Assembly: GCA_905221605.1 (NCBI GenBank)
Contig: CAJNDS010002302.1
Span: forward strand, 1,012,022-1,076,021
Length of the DNA: 64,000 bases
DNA from: Symbiodinium natans
Lineage: Eukaryota > Sar > Dinophyceae > Suessiales > Symbiodiniaceae
Reading direction: 5' to 3'
Shown here: piece by piece, positions 30,076 to 40,511 of the stretch
Layout of the letters: each line of letters opens with the position of its first letter
How positions within the stretch are numbered: position 1 is the stretch's first letter
Made by a program: the position numbers and the translations under genes
Notes under the pieces: model-generated
Told to the model about the DNA's origin: nothing
Database searches by the model: none
Seen by the model: the letters and a program-made list of their open reading frames with translations, nothing else

Positions 30076-30160
30076 CAGGGTTTAGGGTTTAGGGTTTCGG
30101 GTTTAGGGTTTAGGGTTTAGAGTTTAGGGTTTAGGGTTTAGGGTTTAGGGTTTAGGGTTG
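30076..30160 (+). repeat. Telomeric array (TTTAGGG)n
   Basis: About eleven units with TTTCGGG and TTTAGAG variants. A second array lies at 30740-30840. Confidence 0.95.
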
Positions 30161-30630
30161 AGGATGCAGCGTGGTGAGCTTGTCGGACGGTGTATGTTTT
30201 GACCCACCCAGAACCTTTGCGCCAGGTGCCTGTTGGACGCAGAGATCCCAGACATTACCCTACCAGACGCTGAGGAGGGTTGCCACCCTAAACCCCCTGA
30301 ACCATAAGCCCTACACCCTAAACCCTAAACCCTAAACCTTATAACTTATAGCTTACCTAAACCCTAAACCCACAGACCCTCCAGAAATATCCTTGAAGAT
30401 CCTCAACTCAGAACCCTCTCGCTACTCAACGCCTAAACGCCCATCCTGAAACAAAACCCCAAATACCCTAAATACGAAATTCCCCGAAAGCCTAGAATAC
30501 TGTAAGACCGAAAGTTTGAGATGTTCGCCCTTTATAATTTGAGATGTTCCCCCCTTCATATTTCGGGCTTAGGGTTTAGGGTTTAGGGTTTAGTGTTCAG
30601 GGTTCAGGGTTTAGGGTTTAGGGTTTAGGG

Positions 30631-30735
30631 CGTGAGATCATGGACATACAGACAGTCTGTGACCGGTGGTTGGCGGCATGGCGCATAAGCCCGCGAGCAG
30701 CCTGCACAGATGAACCGCGACCCGCCAAACCTTAG
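30631..30735 (+). CDS. Exon-like segment ending in TAG
   Basis: It reads REIMDIQTVCDRWLAAWRIS then PRAACTDEPRPAKP, ending at the TAG inside AACCTTAGGG. A companion segment at 30213-30289 reads NLCARCLLDAEIPDITLPDA. Not recognised. Confidence 0.42.
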   Translation, partial: REIMDIQTVCDRWLAAWRISPRAACTDEPRPAKP

Positions 30736-30851
30736 GGTTCAGAGTTTAGGGTTGAGGGTTTAGGGTTTAGGGTTTAGGGTTTAGGGTTTAGGGTTTAGGG
30801 TTTAGGGTTAGGGGTTTAGGTTTTTAGGGTTTAGGGTTTAAGGTCAAGCCG

Positions 30852-30990
30852 CTTTGGCCTACCCGGGACCCAAAATTTCCGGGAGATTTTGGGGCCTGGG
30901 CTGTGCCCTTTGAAAGGCTAGGCCTCTTCAACGGCCGCAAGCCGGATTTGTTCCCCTAAATTTCTGGAAATTTCTGGTTCCGGGTAGCCT
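30852..30990. mobile_element. TIR-like pair around an open segment (family R)
   Basis: GGCCTACCCGGGACCCAAAA and GGTTCCGGGTAGCC face each other, with AAATTTCCGGGA / AAATTTCTGG arms. The pattern AAATTTCCGGAAAATTTT repeats to 31050. The enclosed 30895-30960 reads AWAVPFERLGLFNGRKPDLF. The arms may be intron ends on either side of a small exon, or one element. Confidence 0.45.
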
Positions 30991-31053
30991 CAAGCCTCGA
31001 TCCCTAAATTTCCGGAAAATTTTCTTCATCGTTTTCCTAAATTTCCCGAAAAT

Positions 31054-31470
31054 TTGATGCCGGTATTCTTGCTGCATGAATTAGAACGTATGTCGTGGTT
31101 AAGCGGAGCACAGCTCGGGGTATTAGAGCGCATGTCACGGGTAAACGCAGCACAACTCGGGGATGCATTGAGGACGGGCTTACCCCCAAACCCACTGAAG
31201 CCGCATGGAGCCGAATGGATCCGCGTGAAGGCGTACGGAACTTACACTTCCCACCCCGCGCGTGCCAGCAGGTCCCTTCCGATTAGCTTTGTGAGGTCGA
31301 CGTTAGAGGCATGGGCTATTGCAACGGAATGCGTTCAGTTCAGGGATCTCTTTTCAGGTGTTAGCTTTCGCTGCCCAGGGCCGAAGGTACGAAGCGTAGG
31401 GCATGATTCTAGTATGGTTTTTGCTTTCAAGCTTCCCAATGCTCGCAACACGTCGTGCAAGTGTAGCTGA
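31054..31470 (+). CDS. 138-codon open frame, unknown
   Basis: It opens with ATG. An internal duplication (LERMSWLSGAQLG, LERMSRVNAAQLG) is seen at residues 10-35. The rest is basic and unstructured-looking. It is longer than expected by chance at this GC, but no motif is recognised. Confidence 0.42.
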   Translation: MMPVFLLHELERMSWLSGAQLGVLERMSRVNAAQLGDALRTGLPPNPLKPHGAEWIRVKAYGTYTSHPARASRSLPISFVRSTLEAWAIATECVQFRDLFSGVSFRCPGPKVRSVGHDSSMVFAFKLPNARNTSCKCS

Positions 31471-31556
31471 AACATGGCAGCAGGCATCTTGGCTTTATCC
31501 GCAAGGGCTCAGAGCACTGAATCTCTTAGGGTTTAGGGTTTAGGGTTTAGGGTTTA

Positions 31557-31667
31557 GTGGCAAAACACATGGCACGTGTAACATGTTGGCATGAGATGAG
31601 CATAGTCCCCGCGAGAATTCGCGAGAGCAGCCGTGCAAGACCTCACATTTTCACGTGAAAAAGGTCC
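31557..31667 (+). CDS. Exon-like segment ending in TGA
   Basis: It reads VAKHMARVTCWHEMSIVPAR onward for 36 codons, directly after a telomeric run. Confidence 0.38.
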
Positions 31668-31707
31668 GTCTCCGCGTGAGGGAGTATACCACAACCGCAA
31701 AACCAGG

Positions 31708-31818
31708 ACGGGCTATTATACCCTATAATCCCTTAAAAAGCCCTTTATAGGGCTCATTATGGGGATTTTAAGGCCCAGTAACCCTAAACCCTAACACCCT
31801 AAATAGCCCATCCTGGTA
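31708..31818. mobile_element. Family L element with telomeric insert
   Basis: CCAGGACGGGCTATT pairs with AATAGCCCATCCTGG. Three telomere-like units (CCCTAAACCCTAACACCCTAA) are lodged beside the right arm. A relative at 35983-36065 sits inside the GT-rich tract. Confidence 0.7.
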
Positions 31819-31823
31819 CATAC

Positions 31824-32083
31824 AAAGCCCAAAACGCTGGGCTTCCGCAAACTACAGCTCCATCCGAGCCATTCGCCAACGTTTTCCAACGCTTTCGAGC
31901 CACAAAACGCACGACATGGGTTTAGGGTTTGGGGTTTAGGGTTTAGGGTTTAGGTTTAGGGTTTAGGGTTCCGGGTTGGTTTAACTAAACTCGTGGACCC
32001 CTGGAACCCCAGTCCTTAAAGCAGGAACCCATGTGCTGGGCATCCGAGAAAGAACCGAAAACCCATTCAACCCAAAGCCCTAG
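31824..32083 (+). CDS. Two exon-like segments
   Basis: 31824-31920 reads KAQNAGLPQTTAPSEPFANV onward. 31988-32083 reads NSWTPGTPVLKAGTHVLGIR onward to TAG. A TTTAGGG array lies between. Confidence 0.42.
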
Positions 32084-32190
32084 AATGACCCTGAAACCTA
32101 TATGAAGCCCCAGACCCTATAAGGCCCTGAACCCCATGACTCGATAAACTCGGGTTTAGGGTTTAGGGTTAAGGGTGTAGGGTTTAGGGA

Positions 32191-32265
32191 AGCCGCATTG
32201 AGCCCTCATTCTGTCGTTTTTGCATCGGGGCGCATGTGCACCAGGAGAGGCTTCCGCAGAAGGAG
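32191..32265 (+). CDS. Exon with GTGAGT donor
   Basis: Exactly 25 codons (SRIEPSFCRFCIGAHVHQER then LPQKE) run from a telomeric array to GAG|GTGAGT. C-F-C-rich. Unassigned. Confidence 0.48.
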
Positions 32266-32737
32266 GTGAGTTCCGAGGCGATTCACTGGGATTCGGGTTG
32301 AAGGGTGATGGGGTGATGGGGTGATGGGGTTTAGGGTTTATGTAGGGTTTAGGGTTTAGGGGGTTTAGGGTTTAGGGTTTAGGGTTGATGTAGAATTTAA
32401 GGTCTGGGGGTTAGGGCCACAAAGGTTTAGGGTTAAATAGGGTTACAACCGGGTTTTTGGGTTACAGGGATGTCATGGGGGTATAGGGTTTGGGTTGTAG
32501 GGTTATAGGGCTTGGGTTTATATAGGGAGTAGGGAGCTTGGGGTTATGTGGTTGTCTAGGACCCGGCGTAGGCCGTTATTTCCTTTGTTTTAGGGTTGGG
32601 GTTCCCTTTTGAACACCCTTAAAACCGTTAAGGTCACCCTTTTTTGTTCCTAGGATACTCCGGGGTCTAGTTATCGGGTTATAGAGTTGGAGTAAACCCT
32701 AGGTTATTAAAGCAAAGAGATTTTTTCCCTAAACCCT

Positions 32738-33097
32738 ATGTGGGGTTTCGGCAATGTGTCGGCTTCAGAGTTTACTTGTTTCATCAACGGCTTTCCTAAT
32801 ATGAGCCTGTCTCCGAAATTGAAAAGACTGGAACCCAGAGACTCCAATAACGAGCCCTCTTACATTTTAAGGATATATGCCTTTTTTGAGGGACGTTGGA
32901 GTTTCTGGGAAGTCTGGAGGCGTCCTATAAACCTCAGTGCGGGCTTAGGGTATAGTGTTTAGGGTTTAGGGTCTTCGGGTTTAGGGTTTAGGGTTTAGGA
33001 ATTATAGGGTTACCCCGAAGCCGTCTTACGCTGGTGCTCCAGGCACCTGCCATATCATTCTTGTTAAGCTAGTTGAGCTGAACCAGCAACTCCCCAC
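32738..33097 (+). CDS. Two exon-like segments
   Basis: 32738-32962 is open for 74 codons (ASEFTCFINGFPNMSLSPKL onward). 33009-33097 reads VTPKPSYAGAPGTCHIILVK then LVELNQQLP. A TTTAGGG run separates them. Confidence 0.4.
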
Positions 33098-33275
33098 CCC
33101 GCCCCCCCCGCCCCCACCCCCACATCCCTAGCTTCCCGAAACCCTTGAGCTCCAAACCCCCAACTCTAAACCCTAAACCCCAAACCCCAAACCCCAACCC
33201 CCAAACCCCAAACCCCAAACCTACAACCTAAACCCCAAACCCCAAACCCCCAAACCCCCAAGCCCTTTTTGTCAG

Positions 33276-33345
33276 GAGCTTGGGGTGGGTGAGACCATCT
33301 TCAATCTGTCCAACACCATGGTCGGCAGTGGCACCTGCCTCGAGG
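33276..33345 (+). CDS. Amino-acid permease (AAAP) first-helix exon, partial
   Basis: It follows TTTTTGTCAG and reads ELGVGETIFNLSNTMVGSGT then CLE, followed by G|GTGTGG. The motif IFNLSNTMVGSG is the signature of the first membrane helix of AAAP/SLC38-type amino-acid transporters, where unwound glycines line the substrate site. The protein would be an integral membrane permease. Later exons of such a protein are not securely linked. The next hydrophobic segments are at 35348 and from 46609 on, and a complete ankyrin gene intervenes. Confidence 0.6.
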
Positions 33346-33734
33346 GTGTGGGTTCAGGGTTTCGGGTTTCACGAGGTATTTAACCCTAAACCCTAAACCC
33401 TAAACCCTAAACCCAAAACCCCTAGAACTCTTAAAAGCCGAGACAGAATCAACCTCGCCACCCTGTGTTTAGGGCTCAGGGTTTTTGGCGACCCGCGTTG
33501 GGTCCAGCTTTCTGCGAGCATACTGTTCAGGGCGATGGAAGAGCACGGGTTGTGTGCGTAGTTGGCAGGCCCTAAGTGAAAAGTTTCCCAAACCCTAAAT
33601 TAGCCATATGTCCGGGATGCTTAACAGGGCCTACTTTTGCATAAACAGCTCGGGCCTTCAGTTCTCGCAGAATGTAGGACCCTCCTTGAAGACTAAATAG
33701 GCCCCGAGAGGGTTCATGGTCCATATACCCCAAC

Positions 33735-34022
33735 AGTGAGAACCCTGGTTCCAAACGCCCTAAACCCCAAACCCTAAACCCTAGTCCGTAAACCGCCCAA
33801 GGTAGCAGAGGGTGTATGAGGTTCCTAGGTAGGATAAAGGGCCCCTTGAAAGGGAACCCTTCTGAACCTTCTGGCTCTCTTAAACAGGGACCTTATTGAG
33901 ATGGTCTATAAATCCAAGGGTCCCCTAATCAATGAGAACCCTGGTTACAAACGCCCTAAACCCCAAACCCTAAACCCTAAACCCGAATCCGTAAACCGCC
34001 CAAGGTAGCAGAGGGTGTATGA
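33735..34022. repeat. About 88-bp direct duplication flanking a family H element
   Basis: GAGAACCCTGGTT(C/A)CAAACGC...GTAGCAGAGGGTGTATGAGGT occurs at 33735-33821 and again at 33932-34022. Between them is family H (33824-33929). An open segment follows the second copy (EFFLWLPFKVVKRSHFSDFG) after GAG|GTGAGTCAG. Confidence 0.8.
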
Positions 34023-34747
34023 GGTGAGTCAGGAGTTCTTCCTCTGGCTACCTTTCAAGGTTGTCAAGCGCTCACACTTTTCAGACTTTGGCGACCTGAA
34101 AGTGCTTTGTAGGGTTTAGGGTTTAGGGTTTAGGGTTTAGGGTTTAGGGTTTCAGCAAGTGCAAGAGTTTAGCTTGGCTTTCTTCTGCCTTGGCTCTTAG
34201 GACTTGAAGCTTCTTCGGGTTTTTGGTAGAAACTACAATCAGGAGCCGAAAAGTTAAGCTTCTAGGAGGGGTTCAGAAGTCAGCCAAGTTAGGGTCCGGA
34301 AAAAGAGGCGGCGTTAGGGTTTAGGGTTTAGGGTTTAGGGCTTAGGTTTTAGGGTCGCCGCTCCTAGAGTTGAAGGCTCCGAACCAGGAGGCCTCTCTGT
34401 GCTGCCAACGCGTGGCACCCGTAACAGGTTTAGGGTTTAGGGTTTAGGGTTTAGGGTTGTTTCATGGGCCCTTGGTATGGTCCCTAACCTCGTTTAACCG
34501 GTTCTGATGCCTGGGCCCTTATAATTTGTATAGAGAGGGACCATGTAACTATCCTTAGAGACAAGATGCAGCTCCAGCCCGAAAAAATCCGAACCTTAGT
34601 GCTCTCAGGGCTCTCATGTAGGTTTGCTTAGGCCCATTGGCCTTATGTGCCCTAAACCCTCAACCCTAAACCCTAAGGGTTTCTAGGCTCTTCTGAGCCC
34701 AAAGGTAAACGGCCTAGGCTCTGGAGGTTCAGGAATTTTGTCCAAAT

Positions 34748-34862
34748 ACCTATAACATAGGGGTCGGAGTACTTACTAATGGAATTCCCTTAGGGTCCCT
34801 TTTTAATCTTACGATCACAACACCCCAAAAGCCTATTCTAATTCTTCGGGCCCCTGTATTTC
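34748..34862. mobile_element. Family G element
   Basis: AACATAGGGGTCGGAGTACT at the left and TTCTTCGGGCCCCTGTATTT at the right match the copy at 27896-28015. Confidence 0.65.
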
Positions 34863-35347
34863 GCCTGTGAGGTGTCCTCTCCGTTCCGTATGCCTTCCGC
34901 CCCTCGGCTTGGTTTCGTGCAGCAAGAGGGCTCAGGGTTTAGGGTTTGGGGTTTAGGGTTCAGGGAATCGAACGAGTCCACCTAGACCCCCTCCAACATC
35001 TCCAACTCCTGACACTCTAAACCCTAAACCCTAAACCCTAAAGCCCTGGGTACCCTAAACATTTAAGTTTTAGGGGTCTTTGAACTCCTCTCATCCTGTG
35101 AGCCCCCAAAGCCCAAGTCCTCAAATCCTTCATTCTCTGAAGGGCTTCGGTGGCATCCTCGGCTGCGTTGCGAAAGAGCCCGAAGCTCTTAAAACCCGCA
35201 CTCCTAAACCCTCGACCCCGAAGCCTATAAGCCCTAAACCCCTACAGCCTAAGCCCGCGGCCTTGGACCCCAAGCCCTAAGCCCTCTAAAGCCCTAACCC
35301 TAAACCCTAAACCCTAAACCCTAAACCCTAAACCCTAAACCCTAAAC

Positions 35348-35430
35348 AAAAGAACAACGAAAGAAAAGGACTGACCCGCTACATCGCTGTGGCTCTGCTG
35401 GCGCTGGTGGTTGCCATGCAGGGAGCTCGG
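35348..35430 (+). CDS. Membrane-helix exon, possible transporter part
   Basis: It reads KNNERKGLTRYIAVALLALV then VAMQGAR, a basic loop followed by a clear 16-18 residue hydrophobic helix. It fits a loop-to-helix transition of a permease, but no specific motif is present. Confidence 0.42.
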
Positions 35431-35673
35431 GGTTGAGGGTTGAGGGTTTAGGGTTGACAGTTTGCAGGGGTTTAGGGTCGAGGGTTTAGGGTTGAGGCTT
35501 TTAGGGTTTAGGCTTGACTTAGTGTTGGATAGTAGCGACTGAACACATAGGATTTATGGTTTGGGGTCTAGGTTTAGGGCCTTGGGATAGGGGATAGGAA
35601 TCATATTCATGCTCCATTCACTAAACCCTCATCAACCAACAATAACTTGGTTGGTGTTGGTGTTGGTGTGTTG

Positions 35674-35850
35674 GTTGGTGTGTGTGCGTGTGCGTGTGCG
35701 TGTGCGTGTGCGTGTGCGTGTGCGTGTGCGTGTGCGTGTGCGTGTGCGTGTGCGTGTGCGTGTGCGTGTGCGTGTGCGTGTGCGTGTGCGTGTGCGTGTG
35801 TCTCTGTGTGTGTGTTGTGTGTGTGTGTCTCTGTGTGTGTGTGTGTGTGT

Positions 35851-35885
<35 letters not shown>

Positions 35886-36133
35886 TGTGTGTCTGTCGTT
35901 GTTGTGTGTGTGTGTGTCTCGGTGTGTGTGTGTGTCTCTGGTGTGTGGGTGTGTGTGTGTGTGGTCTCTGTGGGTGTGTGACAGACGGGCTATTAGGCCC
36001 ATCATCCCCATCATATCTCTAGAAAGGGACTTTTAAGGGGTTATTAGGGTCTATAAAAGCCCGTATCTGGTGTGCTGGTGTGTGTCCTGTGTGTGTGTGT
36101 GTGTGGTCTCTGTATGTATGTCGGTCTGTACTG

Positions 36134-36173
<40 letters not shown>

Positions 36174-36653
36174 GCTGTGTGTGTGTGTGTGTGAGTGTGG
36201 TGGCGTGGGCGTGTGCGTGTGTGTGTGTGGGGTGTGTGTGTTGTGGGGGGGTGTGTGTGTGTGTTCGGGTGTGGTGTGCTGTGTGTCGTGTGACCGTCGT
36301 CCGTCTCTGTGTGTGTGTGTGTGTCTCTGTTGTGTGTGTGTGTTGTCTTGTGTGTGTGGTGTCTCTGGTGTGTGGTGTGTTGTTTTATCTGGCGACGGGA
36401 GTGTGTGTGGTTGTGTCTCTGTGGGTGTGTGTGTGTGGGGTGTAGTGGGGTGGGGGGGGTGGGGTGGGTGGTGGGTGGGGGTGTGTGGGTGTGTGTGGGT
36501 GGGTGTGGTGGGGTGTGGGTTGTGGGTGTTGGTGGTGTGGGTTGTGGGTGTGGGTGTGGGGTGGGTTGTGGGTGCGGGTGGGGTGCGGGGTGCGGCGTGC
36601 GGGTGCGGGTGCGGGGCGGGTGTGGGTACGTGGGTGTGGGTGTGGGTGTGGGT

Positions 36654-36700
<47 letters not shown>
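35674..36700 (+). repeat. 1-kb GT-rich tract ending in G45
   Basis: (GTGTGC)n at 35676-35800, (GT)n with TCTCT and TGTT interruptions to 35980, a family L relic at 35983-36065, then GT-rich DNA with (TCTG)9 at 36134-36172. It grades into GGGTGT and GGGTGC units and a G run at 36656-36700. Long open frames on both strands are repeat artefacts. Confidence 0.97.
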
Positions 36701-36702
<2 letters not shown>

Positions 36703-36848
36703 AGAGTCACAAACCCTGTGCCCTTGACCCTTATACCCAAAACCCTCCAAGTTTAGGTATTTGGTTTGCAGTTCAAGGGCTCTTTGCGGTTTAGGGCTTA
36801 GGGTTCTGTCTAGGGTTTCGGGGGGGGACACAAGGTCATCACCCCAAA

Positions 36849-37079
36849 GCTGCGTTCCAGCCCGGTGATGGGCATGTCATGCAAGGTGCCAGAAAGAGGC
36901 CTACAAGACAGAATCCTCGCGACACGCTCCAAAACCAGAATGGCGCACCCCAAAATCCTGCATCGTCCTGCATCCACTCACTCCTGACAAGTAGGCAGGA
37001 CAGCTTAACAGCCCGGTGCCGTGGATGTCCGCGTAGGGTGTCGCTGATGCAGGGTTGGACGGCTTTGAGCTATACATGA
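36849..37079 (+). CDS. Open segment, 76 codons, unknown
   Basis: It reads AAFQPGDGHVMQGARKRPTR onward to TGA, with a basic, Q/N-rich middle. AT-rich DNA follows (37080-37180), as in a 3-prime untranslated region. Family unknown. Confidence 0.4.
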   Translation, partial: AAFQPGDGHVMQGARKRPTRQNPRDTLQNQNGAPQNPASSCIHSLLTSRQDSLTARCRGCPRRVSLMQGWTALSYT

Positions 37080-37625
37080 TCATTAACTAGTATAGTTATA
37101 GAAATGTCAAAGTCTCATAGTTGTCAAAATAGAATAAGTCGTTAATGTTAATGGTAAGAGAAACACTCACGATAATCATATGGCAATGTCAACCGTGCAC
37201 GCTCAGGACAGCCTTCACCGCGATGCTGATTGGTCAGGTGCCGGGGGAATGTAGACGTGCGTAGGCCACAGGCTTGAGAGCCTCGTCCTCCGTTCCCAAG
37301 CCCGGCTAGGGTTTCTGAAGTTTTTGGTTTCGGGGTGTGGGTTTGTTTGATTTTTTTTTTTTTTGTGTGTGTGTGTGTGTGTGTTTTTTTTCGGGGGGTT
37401 GGGGGTTTGGTGCTTAGAGGTTTTGAGGGTTCAGGGTTTAAGCGTAACAAGGTTTGAAGAGGGTTTCGCCTGAAAGCCCGCAAGTCTTACCTCAGCTGCT
37501 TCGCAGCACGAGGAGGGTAGGTTCAGGGTTAAAGGTGCCCGAAGCATTTTGGGCAGTTAGTGCTCACTGGGAATTGAGATATCGAGCTCGCCTACCCACA
37601 AGGAGCAACTCCCACTGAATTTCTC

Positions 37626-37626
<1 letters not shown>

Positions 37627-37681
<55 letters not shown>
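37627..37681 (+). repeat. Homopolymer C55
   Basis: An uninterrupted C run followed by CAACCCCCAACCCCC. No gene within the surrounding 100 bases. Confidence 0.98.
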
Positions 37682-37683
<2 letters not shown>

Positions 37684-38109
37684 CCCCCAACCCCCAAAAA
37701 AAAACCCAAAACTGCGTTTAAGGTTTAGGCTGTCACCATCATGAGGCAACATCACGTAAAAAAGCCCTCAACCACCTCCACACTGACCTCTAGAACGCAC
37801 CCGAAGCACCATCAACCGCCACACCCTAAACCCTAAACCCTAAACCCTAAACCCTAAACCCTAAACCCTAAACCCTAAACCCGTTGTCGGGGAAGGCCCT
37901 GGAGCTGGCTGCGAAGCGGCCAGGCCATCAGGGCTTAGGGCGGGGCTTAGGGTTTAGGTTTAGGGCTTAGGGTTTTTTAGGGTTTAGGGTTTAGGGTTTA
38001 GGGTTTAGGGTGTAGGGCCCTCCGATAAAAAGCATAAGCCCTTAGCCCTCTCAGCCCGCAGCCTGTAGAAGCCTGGACAGGGACGTCAGGCCTCAGGGGG
38101 TTCAGGGGT

Positions 38110-38345
38110 TAGGGTTTTAGGGATTAGGGGTTCAGGGGTTCAGGGGTTTAGGGGTTCGGATTTAGGTAGGGTCAGGAGTTTAGGGGTTTAGGGTTAGGGG
38201 TTGAAGGGTTGAGGGGTTGAGGGGTTCAGGGGTTCAGGGGTTCAGGGGTTCAGGGGTTCAGGGGTTCAGGGGTTCAGGGGTTCAGGGGTTCAGGGGTTCA
38301 GGGGTTCAGGGGTTCAGGGGTTCAGGGGTTCAGGGGCTAGGGTGC
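38110..38345 (+). repeat. Octamer array (GGGGTTCA)n
   Basis: About fifteen perfect GGGGTTCA units at 38222-38336, preceded by GGGGTTTA and GGGGATTA variants. Confidence 0.97.
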
Positions 38346-38411
38346 AGGGTTTAGGGGTTCGGATTTAGGTAGGGTTTGGGGTTTTAGGGTTTCGGGTTTC
38401 GGGTTTCAGGG

Positions 38412-38503
38412 CTTCGGCTTTCTGTAGCCCCCGCAATCTGTCCAGGTGCCTCAGCAACACCACCTTCGCAGCGCGACTTCGGCTACCTCGCCGAGGCAAG
38501 AAC
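38412..38503 (+). CDS. Exon-like segment ending at a family C element
   Basis: It reads LRLSVAPAICPGASATPPSQ then RDFGYLAEART, ending ...AGAAC. The family C element begins at once, and the frame resumes after it as PTPSSLQPKTFL to TAG. Confidence 0.45.
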
Positions 38504-38637
38504 CCTGGGTAGCCCAGTGGTACCCGGTTTAGGGTTTCGGTTTTAGGGTTTTTTGGGTTTAGGGTTTAGGGTTCCCTTACAAATGAACATACCAAAAAAG
38601 GGTGCCCTTATTGCAATATGGTTATTGGGGTACCAAG
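38504..38637 (+). mobile_element. Family C element containing telomere-like units
   Basis: CCTGGGTAGCCCAGTGGTAC at the left and TATGGTTATTGGGGTACCAAG at the right, with AC flanking repeats. Telomere-like units (38527-38570) replace part of the left arm. Confidence 0.82.
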
Positions 38638-38764
38638 ACCCCGACTCCCTCCAGCCTTCAGCCCAAAACCTTTCTATAGGGGCCCTTAATAACTAGACTA
38701 GGGGTTTCGTGCCTTAGTAAATTAGACTAGTTTTTTTTGGGTGCCAAAAACCCTACGGAGATTC

Positions 38765-38988
38765 TTTGGGGGGTTTCCGGAATTAGGTGTACCTTATTGG
38801 GGGGGGGGGGGGGGTATTATAAGGGCATCCGACCCTACTATACGGGGCATGAATAATTAGACTAGGGTTTGGTTTCGGGCCCCAATCATTAGACTTTTTT
38901 TTTTGGGGGGGGGGGGGTATTCTAGTATATTTCTGTTGGGACCGTAAGGGGATACTACTAATTCGTAATCTTTCCGACCCCTCTCTAA
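38765..38988. mobile_element. Family E and G elements with G runs
   Basis: GGGGTTTCCGGAATTAGGTG...ACCTTATTGGGG (family E) carries a G run at its inner end. A family G relic (ATTCTAGTATA...TCCGACCCCTC) with another G run follows. An open segment (KEIPSVNNSLDSPKPSDGFI) occupies about 38988-39052. Confidence 0.5.
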
Positions 38989-39178
38989 AAGAGATTCCTT
39001 CAGTAAACAACTCACTTGATTCCCCTAAGCCCTCTGATGGATTCATTGCATAACCCTCAACAATTTCGCAAGGTTTGCCCCTAAACCCTAAACCCTAAAC
39101 CCTAAACCCTAAACCCTAAACCCTAAACCCTAAACCCTAAACCCTAAACCCTAAACACCCCCCCCCCCCCCCCCCGGC

Positions 39179-39274
39179 CGGTACATGGACCCCAATCCTG
39201 AAGGTTTGGATCTGACCTTTCGGCTCGAACACGCCCAAAAAACCCATGCGTCCAAGCCAGCGCTGAGAGCCTGA
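39179..39274 (+). CDS. Exon-like segment ending in TGA
   Basis: It reads RYMDPNPEGLDLTFRLEHAQ then KTHASKPALRA. It follows a CCCTAAA array (39079-39156) and an 18-base C run. Confidence 0.45.
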   Translation, partial: RYMDPNPEGLDLTFRLEHAQKTHASKPALRA

Positions 39275-39688
39275 GGCTTAACAAAGGGCTATACGACAAT
39301 AAGGGGCCCTTAAGACAGACCCCACTGAGGTACCCCTAATTTCGGAAACCCCCATGTAGGCTTGGCTACCCCAATACCAAGGTACTTACCCCTGACATGT
39401 CTTGCGGCTACTGTAGGATCCTTGTTTTGGGGTGTGGGGGGGCGGGGGGGGGGGGAGACTGAGACCATGTAATCCTACAACCCTATAAGTCTAAGCTCCT
39501 CATCTCTAGTCTAATAAAGAGCCTATGCCCTAAACCCTAAACCCTAAACCCTAAACCCTAAACCCTAAACCCTAAACCCTAAACCCGAACCCTGAACCCT
39601 AAACCCTAAACCCTATAAACCCTAAACCCTAAATAAGCCCTAAACCTTCCATGGCCCTAAACCCCAGACCTTAAACAGCTCCATGGGG

Positions 39689-40013
39689 AGAGAACGACTG
39701 TGCTGCCGCGCCTACTTCAGAGCTGCGGAGCACCGCTTTGTCAAAAGCTACCGGGCTGCAAGGGCTGTTATTTTAGGGGGTTGTTGGGTTTAGGATTTAG
39801 GATTTAGGGTTTAGGGTTTAGGGTTTAGGGTTTAGGCCAATTCTGAGCCCCAGGGGAAGTTCAGCTTACAGGGTGTCGGGTTTGAGGGTAAGTATAGGAT
39901 TCCTATGACGGCTGTATCGAATGTGTAAGGCGCCTTAGACATACATATCGGTGTAGGTCGCTGCTGAGTTGGTGACCTCCTTACAGAAGGAACCTTACGA
40001 ACTCAACTGTTGA
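39689..40013 (+). CDS. Three exon-like segments ending in TGA
   Basis: 39689-39772 reads RERLCCRAYFRAAEHRFVKS onward. 39834-39869 reads ANSEPQGKFSLQ and meets GGTGTC. 39957-40013 follows GTGTAG and reads VAAELVTSLQKEPYELNC to TGA. Possibly the last exons of the gene upstream of the ankyrin gene. Confidence 0.4.
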
Positions 40014-40119
40014 CCTTCTCCGAGGTGCACCATCATATGCATGTATGCATACCATGTGTGAATGCATGTACCTATGTCTGTATGTGTATGTATGTATCCA
40101 TATTTGTGAATGTACACAC

Positions 40120-40320
40120 ACACGCATATATATATATATATAATCAAATAAATAATACACATATATATATATATTTGATATATGATATATGATATATGAT
40201 ATATGATATATGATATATGATATATATGATATGATATGATATGATATGATATGATATGATATGACACATATATATATATATATGAGCATATATATATGAT
40301 TATATATATATGTATATACG
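40120..40320. repeat. TA, GATATAT and GATAT microsatellites
   Basis: (TATGATA)n at 40178-40222 and (GATAT)n at 40226-40264, within TA tracts. It lies about 190 bp upstream of the ankyrin start codon. Confidence 0.95.
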
Positions 40321-40511
40321 CTGGTAGATGCATTTAGATACCTACACATATGTACATGTGTATATATATATATATATGTATGTATCTTTTGCACATACTT
40401 TACAGTACATTTACTGGCTTACATGTGTTGGTAGCTTAATCAACTCAAGTTCATTACTTGCAGCGCTCTTGTGCCTTCAAGAAGATTCGACCGTTGAGGA
40501 TCTTCTGTCGG

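Noticed and set aside
35607-36831. Open frames up to 229 codons
   Set aside because: Translations of GT/CA and G-run repeats. Only the flanking non-repeat DNA could be coding.
40010-40394. Tyrosine/isoleucine-rich open frames on both strands
   Set aside because: They arise from TATA, GATAT and ATATGAT microsatellites.
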